Shown: piece after piece, positions 7,922 through 19,200 of the stretch
Numbering within the stretch: position 1 is the first letter of the stretch
Layout: every line of letters starts with the position of its first letter
From: BQJU01 sp964015035
GTDB taxonomy: Bacteria; Bacteroidota; Bacteroidia; Chitinophagales; Saprospiraceae
Assembly: GCA_964015035.1 (NCBI GenBank)
Contig: CAXHCA010000047.1
Coordinates: 1-45,232 of the forward strand
Reading direction: 5' to 3'
DNA length: 45,232 nucleotides
Position numbers and translations under genes: made by a program
Notes under the pieces: generated by a model
Databases searched by the model: none
What the model saw: only the letters and a program-made list of their open reading frames with translations
What the model was told of the DNA's origin: nothing

Positions 7922-9841
7922 CTATAGCAACCCTTTAAAATAGGTTGCAAATTCTTCAATGCCCATGGTTCCGATGTCGCCTTCTCCTTGACGGCGCACC
8001 GAAACTTTCTGCTCTTCGACTTCTTTTTCGCCGACAATCAGCATAAAAGGAATCTTTTTCAATTCCGTATCGCGAATTTTTCGACCAATCTTCTCACTGC
8101 GATCATCTATCAATCCACGAATATCGTGTTTGGCCAATTCGCGCTCCACTTCCCGCGCATAATCGTTAAAACGATCGCTGATCGGCAAGATGGCAAATTG
8201 ATCAGGCGTCAACCACAATGGAAATTTACCTCCGGTATGTTCAATCAGAATACTGATGAAGCGCTCCATAGAGCCAAATGGTGCCCGGTGAATCATTACT
8301 GGCTGGTGTTTTTGATCGTCGGAGCCAATGTACTCTAATTTGAATCTTTCCGGAAGGTTGTAATCTACCTGAATGGTACCCAACTGCCACGAGCGACCCA
8401 AGGCATCCTTGATCATGAAGTCGAGCTTGGGGCCATAGAAGGCGGCTTCGCCCAATTCCTGCACCGTGTTCAGCCCAACTTCCTCTGTTGCTTCAATAAT
8501 CGCCCGCTCGGCATTTTCCCAGTTTTCGTCCGAACCGATGTATTTGTCCGGATCATTGGGGTCGCGCAGGGAAATCTGGGCAGTGATATCTTCAAAACCC
8601 ATTTTAGACATCACCTCTCTGGTCAGATCCAACACATTGAGAAATTCGCCCTTCAGCTGCTCTTCTGTACAAAAAATGTGCGCATCATCCTGCGTGAAAC
8701 CACGCACTCGTGAAAGACCGTGTAATTCCCCACTCTGCTCATAGCGGTAAACGGTGCCAAATTCCCCAATTCGAATCGGTAGTTCTTTATAGGAGTGTGG
8801 CTTGTGGCCAAAAATTTCACAGTGGTGTGGACAGTTCATCGGTTTCAGCAAAAACTCTTCCCCTTCACGTGGGGTGTGAATCGGTTGAAAACTGTCTTCG
8901 CCGTATTTTTCGTAGTGACCGGAAGTCACATACAACTGCTTTTGTCCGATGTGTGGAGTCACCACCATTTGATATCCCCGCTTTTCTTGTTCTGCACGCA
9001 GGAAATTCATCAAACGCTCCCGCAGCTGTGTGCCTTTGGGCAACCAAATTGGCAAACCTTGACCTACCTTTTCGGAAAACATAAACAATTCCAATTCCGC
9101 GCCCAATTTTCGATGATCCCGCTTTTTGGCTTCTTCCAACATTTCCAGGTAAGCCGTTAACTCTTTTTGCTGTGGGAAAGTGACTCCGTACACGCGGGTT
9201 AGCTGTTTGCGTTTTTCATCACCACGCCAATAAGCACCCCCAACTTTCAGGAGTTTTATGGCCTTAATCTTGTCGGTACTGGGGATGTGAGGCCCACGGC
9301 AAAGGTCAACGAAGTTGCCCTGTTGGTAAAAGGTAATGGTGCCATCCTCCAAATCTTCCAAAAGCTCTAGCTTGTACTCGTCTCCTTTTTCCTTAAAATA
9401 TTGAACGGCCTCTGCTTTGCTGATTTCTTTGCGCACAAACTCATTTTTCCGGCGGGCGAGTTCCAGCATTTTATCTTCGATTTTCTTGAAATCTTCCGAA
9501 GAAATAACGCGATCACCGGTATCAATGTCGTAGTAAAAGCCATTGTCTACCGGAGGACCGATGCCAAACTTAGTGCCGGGGTATAAGTCTTCCAGAGCCT
9601 CGGCCAGCAAGTGCGCCGAAGAGTGCCAAAACGTTGATTTACCTTCCTTGTCGGTCCAGGTCAGTAATTGCAAGGTTGCATCTTTTTCAATCGGGCGGGT
9701 AGCATCCCAAACCACGCCGTCCACTTTTGCCGAAAGTACATTCCTGGCCAATCCATGACTGATGGACTGGGCAATTTCCATTGCCGTTACGCCTTTTTCA
9801 TATTGGCGCACATTGCCATCGGGAAAGGTAATGTTGATCAT
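7922..9841 (-). CDS. thrS: Threonyl-tRNA synthetase
   Basis: 639 residues, the standard bacterial length. It charges tRNA-Thr with threonine in the cytoplasm. An N-terminal TGS domain (about 1-60, starting MINITFPDG) is followed by the editing domain with HSSAHLLAEAL and the CRGPHIPST motif. The class II catalytic core has motif 1 in the LRAEQEKRGY/VVTPHIG area, the zinc and substrate site MNCPHHCEIFGH, motif 2 TVYRYEQSGELHGLSRVRGF and motif 3 around IHRAPFGSMERF. The anticodon-binding domain is at about 540-639. It is monocistronic on the minus strand, with an A/T-rich leader of possible regulatory interest (9915-9939). Confidence 0.98.
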   Translation of the reverse strand: MINITFPDGNVRQYEKGVTAMEIAQSISHGLARNVLSAKVDGVVWDATRPIEKDATLQLLTWTDKEGKSTFWHSSAHLLAEALEDLYPGTKFGIGPPVDNGFYYDIDTGDRVISSEDFKKIEDKMLELARRKNEFVRKEISKAEAVQYFKEKGDEYKLELLEDLEDGTITFYQQGNFVDLCRGPHIPSTDKIKAIKLLKVGGAYWRGDEKRKQLTRVYGVTFPQQKELTAYLEMLEEAKKRDHRKLGAELELFMFSEKVGQGLPIWLPKGTQLRERLMNFLRAEQEKRGYQMVVTPHIGQKQLYVTSGHYEKYGEDSFQPIHTPREGEEFLLKPMNCPHHCEIFGHKPHSYKELPIRIGEFGTVYRYEQSGELHGLSRVRGFTQDDAHIFCTEEQLKGEFLNVLDLTREVMSKMGFEDITAQISLRDPNDPDKYIGSDENWENAERAIIEATEEVGLNTVQELGEAAFYGPKLDFMIKDALGRSWQLGTIQVDYNLPERFKLEYIGSDDQKHQPVMIHRAPFGSMERFISILIEHTGGKFPLWLTPDQFAILPISDRFNDYAREVERELAKHDIRGLIDDRSEKIGRKIRDTELKKIPFMLIVGEKEVEEQKVSVRRQGEGDIGTMGIEEFATYFKGLL

Positions 9842-9914
9842 TTTATAATGGTTTTATATCCTAAAAGGAAAATTCATGCTTTTAACATGCATTTACGCAA
9901 TCTTTGTTAAAAAA

Positions 9915-9939
9915 GTTCTGCAAACAGAACTAAAAAGGC
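9915..9939 (-). promoter_or_regulatory. Hairpins in the thrS leader, possible attenuator or promoter region
   Basis: Read on the minus strand, about 75 bases before the thrS ATG, a 6-bp stem (GTTCTG/CAGAAC, 4-base loop, 9930-9915) runs straight into six T, which has the form of a weak terminator. Just upstream AAAAAGGC and GCCTTTTT form a second 8-bp dyad enclosing TAATTTAG, a near match to the Bacteroidota -7 box. If this is the promoter, the terminator-like hairpin lies at the very start of the transcript. No T-box signature and no threonine-rich leader peptide is visible. Confidence 0.3.
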
Positions 9940-10058
9940 CGCTAAATTAGCCTTTTTTTAAAAAAAGCTCGAAGTTCTACTCCATCAAAAACAAATGGTC
10001 CTTTTTTGAGACTAAAACTTCTCTGCACGGAATTCGGACATCAAAGGTATAATTGTTA

Positions 10059-10066
10059 TATATTTG
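10059..10066 (+). promoter_or_regulatory. Candidate -7 box for the giant HYR gene
   Basis: TATATTTG matches TANNTTTG perfectly and is the only clear match between thrS and the ATG at 10278. The -33 TTG is absent at the normal spacing, so the promoter is tentative. The resulting untranslated leader would be about 205 bases. Confidence 0.3.
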
Positions 10067-10277
10067 TAGGCAGTTCGGTTAAAAAATAAACTTGTTTTTA
10101 TAACCCCGCAAAACACTCCTCAACTGTTGGATTTCCCATATTTGTCAGGAATTACCAGTTTTCTGTACTGGGAGAGTGATGTCTAAAGCATCGCTTTTGG
10201 TTTTATACAATGTATTGATAATAATCGTTTTATAATCTCGCTGCTGCGAAAGGGAGACAATCCAAATTATAATCTTC

Positions 10278-13200
10278 ATGAAAAAATTTACCCAACGCCT
10301 TAAGGTAAAAACGTCCATTATGTATTGGCTTCTCGGCTCCACGGTAGGCATGGTAGCCATGGCCTCACAAATGGGGCAGTCACTGATGGAGCCAGCAACA
10401 TTGGTGCCAATAGCCATCAATTGTCCACCCAGTCAAAATATTGAAGTGGGTAAAAATTGTGAAAGCAGAATGCCCGATTTTCGGGCAGCAGCTACCTTGA
10501 CGGACAATTGCAACCCGGCACTAATTTCTATCACACAAACTCCTCTTTCGGGGAGCCTCATTACGGGGGCAGGTACGATAGAGACGGTCACCTTGACGGC
10601 CGATGATGGACAGGGCAATGTGATGCAGTGTTCATTTGAAATTTCTACTGTCGACGTACGTGCACCTAGTCTCGAATGCCCCAATTTTTCAACCCTTACG
10701 CTCGATGCCAACTGCGAAGCCTCCCTCGAAGATTATAAAAATTTGGCGACGGTTTCCGATAATTGTACGCCTTTGGCCAACATAAGTGTAACACAAATAC
10801 CCGAAAATGGCACGGTGATTACCGGTGATGATGAAAATCCGGAGGTTATCTTGACCGCAACGGACGATAGTGGCAATGCCTCTACCTGTTCCTTCACCAT
10901 CTTACTCAAGGATGAAACGGTGCCGACCATTACCTGTCCGGAAAACCAAACGGCCGTTATTGGCACGCAATGCCAATTGCCACTCCCCGATCTGCGCGAT
11001 TTGGCCACCGCTTCCGACAATTGTAGTGATCCCGTTACTGTGATCCAGTCTCCAGCTTCCGGCCGACTCTATTCCGGTGCGGGCACTGAAATTAGCATTA
11101 CCCTCACGGCAATCGATGCCGCTGGACATACCGCCGATTGTGACTTTACTTTGACGCTTGAAGATGAGGCCGCACCAATGCTCTCTTGTCCCGACAATCA
11201 GGTGCTAGCGGTGGATACCGATTGTGCCGTAGCTATTCCGGATTTGACCGGAGCAATTGCATTGTCAGACAATTGCTCCGGTAACGCAAATATTGCTATT
11301 GTCCAGTCGCCGGAAGCCGGAACATTTGTTGGTGGCCCGGGATTGGTAACACCCATCACCATCACCGTGACTGACGAGGCCGGGAATAACACCGATTGTA
11401 GTTTTGATTTGACTTTAGTCGAACAAACTACGCCCACCATTACCTGTCCGGGAGATCAAGAGCTGGAATTGAATACCGCCTGTGAAGCGGAACTACCTGA
11501 TTATACCTTATTGGCCCAAGCCCATAATCAGTGTATGAATGCCGATAACCTGACACTTAGTCAATCGCCGGAGGCGGGGACTCCTGTGATTGATGTGACC
11601 ACGGTAACCATTACGGCCAGGGATGACAATACGAATGAAGTGAGTTGTATTTTTGAGGTGACGCCGGTGGATCGCATTGCACCAGCATTGGAATGTCCGG
11701 AAAATGCAATTGTTGCCCTCAATGGAAATTGTGAATATGTATTGCCGAGTTACCTCAACGAGATTATACTAACGGATAATTGTAGTACCAATGCAGCGAT
11801 CACTTCCGTGCAAATTCCCGCAGAAAATGCCATTTTGAGTGGGGTGAGTAATACAGAAACGATTGCAATTGTCGCTACGGATGAAGCCGGGAATAGTGTA
11901 GAATGTACTTTTGAAATCACCTTGGAAGATCAATCATTGCCGGAAATCAATTGTCCAGCGAGTCAAACCGTTGATTTGAACGCCAATTGTCAATTTGTAG
12001 TGCCCGATTACGAAACCAGTCTTTTATTTTCGGATCAATGTAATGCACTGGATCAGTTGACTTTTAGTCAAAATATTGCCCCGGGCAGCCTCCTTAGCGG
12101 CGACAATACGATGCATGTCATTGAACTAACGGTTACTGATGAAAGCAACAATGAAGCGACTTGTAATTTTACGTTGACCCTCAATGACCATACCGCCCCG
12201 CAGATCATTTGTCCTGGTGATCAAACGGTATCCCTCAACGAAAACTGTCAGGCGGTGATCCCTGATTTTACAATAGATGCCGTAGTCAGTGACCACTGCG
12301 TTTCCAATGGAAATTTGACCATCAATCAATCTTTGGTACCTGGTTCCATCATTTCGGGAGTCGACGTGAGCCAATCGATTACCTTGACGGTCAATGACGG
12401 TCATGGCAACAGCAATAATTGTTCTTTTATGTTGACTACTGTGGATTGTATGGCCCCAACGATTATTTGTCCGGCCAATCAAATTATTGCAGTGGATGTC
12501 AATTGTGAGGCGTCTCTACCCGATTATACGCTCCAAGCCATTGTCGATGATCAGTGTACTTTGGCAGGTAATATAATCGTGAGTCAGGATGTGCCGCAAG
12601 GAATGACACTATCCGGTCCGGTTCCAACTATAATTACGCTGAGTGCGGATGACGGCCAAGGCAATATCTCCAGTTGTAGCTTTCAGGTATCATTGGAAAA
12701 CAATGCCGAACCAGAAATCACCTGCCCAGATAATCAGATCATCGTGGCTGATGCCAATTGTGAGGCGTCTATTCCCGACTACCGCGATTTAGCCACAGCG
12801 ACCGATCCATGTGCCAATACGGATGCATTGACGTTAAGTCAAATCCCTGCGATTGGAACCCTCATAAGTGGCGTGGGAACCACTTCGACGGTTAAGATAA
12901 AGGTGATTGATGAACAAGGTAATACTACGGATTGTACTTTTCAAGTCATTGTTGATGACGAAACGGTGCCAGATATTGCCTGCCCTGGCAACCAAACGAT
13001 TCAACTTAGTGGAGCTTGTGAAATTACCTTACCGGATTATCGCGATGAGGTAGTAGTGGCTGATAATTGTGCTACAGTCATCAGTTTAAGTCAGTTTCCC
13101 ACTGCGGGGACATTGATTAGTAGCCCAGGCACCACGCAAGTGGTTAGCATTACTGCCGGTGATGGCAACGGCAACTTGGTGAATTGTAGTTTCAGTGTGA

Positions 13201-16200
13201 CGCTTGCTGACCAAACGCCGCCTTCTATTACTTGCCCGATCAGTCAGAATGTAGCTGCCGATCTCAATTGTTCCTATATCATGCCTGATTATGCGGCCTT
13301 TGTTGCTGCTACGGATGATTGTACGGCTTTTGCCGAAATTACCATTACTCAATCACCAGAAGCGGGTACGAGTATTACAGCAAATCAAGAAGTGATTATT
13401 TCTGCTGTTGATGCGCAGAACAACACGGCTCAATGTAGCTTTAGATTGACCTTAACGGACGAGATGCCCCCCGTGATGACCTGCCCGGCGAATCAGGAAG
13501 TGGCTTTATCGGAAAATTGTGAACTTTTGCTCCCCAATTTTATCGATGCTGCTTCTATTACCGATCATTGTACCGATCTAGAAAATCTATTGATCACTCA
13601 AGATCCACCAGCAGGAACATTACTCACTGATTCCGGGGCAGTGGAAACGATCACCATCAACGCTACGGATGAAGCAGGCAATCAAGCGGCGTGTAGTTTT
13701 AATTTGATTGTCAACGATCAAAGTTTGCCCACGCTCATCTGTCCCGGCGATCAAGAGCTCAATGTAACAGGTGATTGCCAGGTATCATTGCCGGATTATC
13801 GCCTTGCTGCAGAGATAGTCGACAATTGTGCTTTTGGCAATGCGTTGACCCTCACCCAAACGCCAGCTCCCGGAACGCTGGTCGGTGGTGCTGATTCGTC
13901 GATTGAAATCACCTTGACAGCGGATGACGGGAACGGCAACCAGCAATCTTGTACTTTCAACCTGACCTTGACTGATGCCATTTTTCCGAGCCTGACTTGT
14001 CCGGGAGACCGCATTGTGGAAGTGAACAACAATTGTAATTTCGGCATTCCCGACTATACCGATGATGCTATTGTTTCGCAAGATTGTGTCATTGGATCTC
14101 CCCAAGTCTCGCAGTCGCCACCGGCAGGAACGATTATGAGTGGGCACAATGTTTTTCAGGTCATTACCTTGACGGCGGGAAATAGCAACTGTACCTTCCA
14201 GATTACACTCAAAGATTTGCAGGCCCCCTCCCTCTCTTGTCCCGATAATCAATCGGTAGAAGTGGATGAAAATTGTGGTTTTTTGGTGCCTGATTATACC
14301 CTTTTGGCGGTCACTTCTGACAATTGCACGGCAGATAATGCCATTACATTGACCCAAAATATCGCTTCGGGGACCACCCTTTCGGGAAATATGGCTTCAG
14401 TGCAAATGTTGATCACTGCCGATGACAACAATGGCAATCAAGCGCAGTGTAGTTTTACACTTTTGTTGAATGATGCCACACAGCCATCAATTACCTGTCC
14501 CGGTGATCAAACCGTTGAATTGGATGCGCAATGTGCAGCAGTTGTCCCTGATTTAACCCATTTGGCGACAGCCAACGATAATTGCCCAACTGGATTGACC
14601 ATCACGCAAGATGTGGCCGTAGGAACCATACTCACCGGACACAATACCACACAATTGATTACGCTGACTGCCGAAGATGCTCACGGCAACCAAAACCAAT
14701 GTAATTTCACCTTGATCGCCACTGATGAGGCCACACCGTCTATCGAATGCCCCACGACTCAAGTACTTGCGCTTAACGCCAACTGTGAAGGCGAGCTACC
14801 CGATTACCGAAATTTGGCGACAGCCACGGATGATTGTAGTGAGACATTGATGTTCACGCAAAGTCCCGGGCCAGGTGCGCTGATTACCGGAACCAATCAA
14901 AATATTACGCTGACCGCAAATGACGGCAATGGCAATAGCGCCTTTTGTGTTTTTAGTGTCACGCTTCAGGATAATACCGATCCGAGTATCACCTGTCCGG
15001 CTGATCAGGAAATTGATTTAGGAGTAAATTGTGAGGTAGCCCTACCTGATTTTACCAGTCAGGCCCTGGTGGAAGACAATTGTAGTGCTTCGGGGGAAAT
15101 TGCCATCTTTCAGGCATTAACTCCGGGTACGATACTCAGTGGGTCTAGCGGTGATCAAACGATCATCCTTACCGCTTCTGATGCCAGTGGCAATACGGCC
15201 CAATGTGCCTTCATCCTCCGGGTAAGGGATAACGAAGCACCGGTGATTGGCTGCCCAATGGATCATTTGCTTTCGCTAAATGACCAGTGTGAAATAGCCT
15301 TGCCTGATTATACACAATCGGCGCCAATTACTGATAATTGCAGTCCATTGGGGGTTATCAGCACCAGTCAAAGCCCGGTTGCGGGAAGCCTGCTTTCCGG
15401 AGATGGCAGCAGTGAGACCATCACGTTATCGGCAGTGGATGCGCAGGGGAATACCGGCACCTGTTCTTTTGTGGTGAATCTGGAAGACAATACGGCTCCA
15501 ACACTCATCTGTCCCAATGATCAAATTATTGATGTTCTGGGTGATTGTCCGGTGGCCTTACCCAATTACGGAAGTGTGGCCACGCTGAGTGACAATTGTA
15601 CTTCAAATGAGGCATTGCAGGCATCACTCACCCAAAACCCGCCGATTGGTACAACCATCAGTGGCGTGGGGACAACCGCCATTATTACCCTGATGGTCGA
15701 TGATGGCAACGGCAATAGCCAAAGTTGTTCCTTTACGGTTCGCCTGGAAGAAAGTGTTAGTCCTTCATTGAGTTGCCCCGGTGATCAGTTGGAGGCATTA
15801 AACGACAATTGCCGCTTTGTGATTCCCGATTATACGGAAGATGCGATCGTCTTTAGTGATTGCAGTAGTGATCAGATTACGGTGACACAATCACCACCGG
15901 CCAATACGGAAATTAGTGGCCACCAAACGGCACAAATCATCACCTTGACCGCCAGTGATCAAAATGGAGGAATGGAAACCTGTTCTTTTGTGTTGACACT
16001 TGAAGACGATACTCCGCCTACCATCATTTGTCCCCCCGATCCCGAGGTAATGCTCGATGACCAATGTGAGTATCTTGTCCCTGACTATACTAGCCAGGCG
16101 ATTGTAACGGATAATTGTCGGGCGACCAATCAAATTACGATCAATCAAAATGTGCCGGTATTTACCGTGCTCTCCGGGGATGCTACCCAAGAAGTGACCC

Positions 16201-19200
16201 TGACGGCAGATGATGGCAACGGAAATAGCAACCAGTGTACTTTTACCATTTTGTTGCTGGATATGGATGACCCCACAATTAGTTGCCCGGAAAATCAAAA
16301 CCTGACGCTGGATGCGAACTGTAATGCTACCCTACCCGATTATCGCAACCTGGCCAATTTGGAGGATAATTGCGCCCCACTGTCAGAATTAACGCTGGCA
16401 CAAATGCCGGCTGCGGGAACAATTTTGACGGGACACAATACAGTAACAACGGTAACGCTGACGGTGACGGATGGTAATGAAAACACGGCCAATTGTATCT
16501 TTGGCGTACAGCTTGATGATCCCGTTGCGCCGACCATCAGCTGTCCGGCAGATCAGGTATTGAACGTTGACGAAGGTTGCGAAGTACTGCTTCCTGATTT
16601 GACCACCAATGCCCTGGCTTCGGATAATTGTACCGCTGCTGGCGATTTGCAAATCACGCAGTTTCCAGAAATTGGAGAAGTGTTATCCGGTCACAATACC
16701 AGTTTGCAAGTGACCTTGACGGCAACTGATGAGGCAGGAAATGCGTCAAATTGCATTTTGATTCTAACCTTGAAGGATAATATACCGCCAAGTATAACTT
16801 GTCCGGAAAATGAAGTACTGAGCTTGGATGAGAACTGTGAAGTGCTGTTGCCTAGTTTTATGAATGCAGTTACCATCTCTGATAACTGTACCACAGGGCA
16901 AAATTTAAGTATCAGCCAGGTTCCTGCCGCGGGAACGATACTTTCGGGGCATGGCACCAGCCAGCTAGTTACTTTAATAATTGCTGATGGGAATGGGCAG
17001 TTTTCCAACTGCACATTGACGGTCAATCTGGTGGATGAAACGGATCCGATGATTGAATGCCCGATGGATCAGGTCTTGGTGGTAGATGAAAACTGCGAGG
17101 CATTACTTCCGGATTATACTGAAGAAGCCTCCTTCTCGGATAATTGTAGTAGCGCATTGCAAATCAATGTTGAGCAGGATGTAGCTGCGGGCACGATTCT
17201 TGGTGGCCACAACACCACCACCGCCATTACTTTGACGGCAGAAGATGGTCATGGAAATTCCACCTTCTGTACGTTTAATGTGACACTGGAAGATCAAGAT
17301 GATCCAACCATTGTTTGTCCGGAAGTGCAGGACCTGAACTTGAGCAATTTCTGTCAGGTTGAACTACCCGATTTCACCAATTTGGCGATAGCCAGTGACG
17401 ATTGCAGTACCGATCTGTTCTTTACACAAACGCCTGCGGGAGGTAACGTCGTGACCACCGATACGACCATTACGATTACTGTTGATGATGGCAATGGCAA
17501 TACCGCACAATGTTCTTTCGCGGTCCAGCTACACGATGTCACCCCGCCGTCGATCATGGGGTGTTTTGCCAATCTAGCCGTGAGCAATGTGCCCGGTATG
17601 TGTCATGCTTTGGTGCCCGATCTGACTGCTTTTATCCAAGCAAACGATAATTGTGGTATTGCCAGTGTGGTGCAAGATTCCCTGCCCGGGACCATCTTTG
17701 GAGAGCAGGATGGCGATACCCAACAAATCAGAATCACCGTGACGGATGTTAACGGCAATACCCGGGTTTGTAATACTTTGCTGATTCTGGAAGACAACGA
17801 GGCACCACAGGCTGTATGTAATGATTTTAGTGTGACATTGAATGCCAATGGCCAAGCCGATATTGTGACCGCTAATGTCAACGGAGGAAGTATCGATAAT
17901 TGTGGCATTGCGAGCATGACGATTTCTGAAGAGACTTACGGCTGTGAAGATATTGGTCCCAACCTGGTAACGTTACAGGTCACCGACGTTAATGGCAATA
18001 TGTCCAGTTGCGTTTCTACAGTGACCGTGGTAGACAATACGCCGCCGCAGGCACATTGTCAAAACCTAACTGTCACCCTTTTGCCACCACAGGCCCAAGT
18101 GGCCATCAATGGCACCGATATGAATGATGGCAGTACCGACCTGTGTGGGATTCAATCCTATTCGCTCAGCCAGGATTTCTTTGACTGTTCGGATGTTGGA
18201 AATACGGTGGTGACCATGACTGTAACCGACAATAATGGGAATACCGCCAACTGTCAGGCCATCGTCTCCGTAAATGGAGATGAGGTTTTACCGGAAGCTT
18301 ATGCCGGTGAAGACGTGACCATTTGTGCATCAGAAGAGGCTTTTGTCTTTGTGGACCAGGATTTTTCTCCCATTATTAGTAGAGGTACGGGAATTTGGAG
18401 TACTAGTGGCACAGGAACCTTTAGCAATATAGATGCATTCCAGCCGGTTTATTTCCCTAGTCAGGCGGATATTGACAATGGGCAGGTGACATTAACCTTG
18501 ACTGTCACCAGCAATATCGGCACCTGTAGTGGCATCCAAGTGCAAGATGAACTGATTTTGATTTTGGATAGTAGCGATACGGATGGCGATGGCATTTGTG
18601 ATAGCGAAGATCCTTGTCCGGATTGTTTGTCGACGATTTATTTGGGAGATGATCCTAATATCACGGATCCATGCACCTGTTTAAACAACGCCACCAATGT
18701 TTTTGATGGTCAGTTTAGCGAAGTGATTACCGTTGCCGGTCCGGAAGGGCTCACGTGGACTATCCTGTTGGCAGATGGGCTATTTGAGATCAATAGCCCA
18801 CAACCTCCAGTGTTGCCGACCCCCATTATGCCGGGTACGGTGCTCGAGGAGACTTCACCGGGGATTTACCAACTCTTTGCCCGTCATATAGATGAAATTG
18901 GTTTTTCCTTCGCGGTAGAAAATGAATTTGGAGATTTGCTCACAATCAGTTCTACTTGTTATTACCCCAACCCTTCCATTGTAGGGCTGAATGATGTGTA
19001 TTGTGTCTATAGTGGTCCGGTTGATTTGGTAGGAGATGCCGAAGGCGTAGACGGGACCGGTAGTTTTACCATCGATGGACAGCCTGCAACTGTATTTGAT
19101 CCTAATTTGTTGGGACCAGGCTCCTATGAGGTAGAATACACTTTTGATGCCGGCGAAGCCATCATGGATGATCCCGATGATCCGGGTTGTATGTTGACGA

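Larger units (their letters stand above)
9842..10277. other. 436-base intergenic region between thrS and the giant gene
   Basis: Divergent region between thrS (minus) and the giant HYR gene (plus). It contains the thrS leader hairpins (9915-9939) and, at 10059-10066, a perfect TATATTTG match to the -7 box TANNTTTG for the plus strand; a matching -33 box is not visible at 19 bases. That would give the giant gene a leader of about 200 bases. No protein or RNA gene is recognised. Confidence 0.5.

Noticed and set aside
9842..9900. Short 12-codon frame in the thrS leader as a possible attenuation peptide
   Set aside because: It has no threonine codons and lies downstream of the terminator-like hairpin, so it does not fit attenuation.
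13785..14357. 190-codon open frame on the minus strand inside the HYR array
   Set aside because: It is opposite a clearly coding region; its amino acid content is typical of antisense readings of repeat DNA and resembles no family. The same holds for the other antisense frames in the array.
10416..17552. Regular 255-base periodicity that could look like a satellite or CRISPR-like array
   Set aside because: The period is carried by protein modules in one frame; DNA of the units is well diverged, and there are no constant short repeats with unique spacers.
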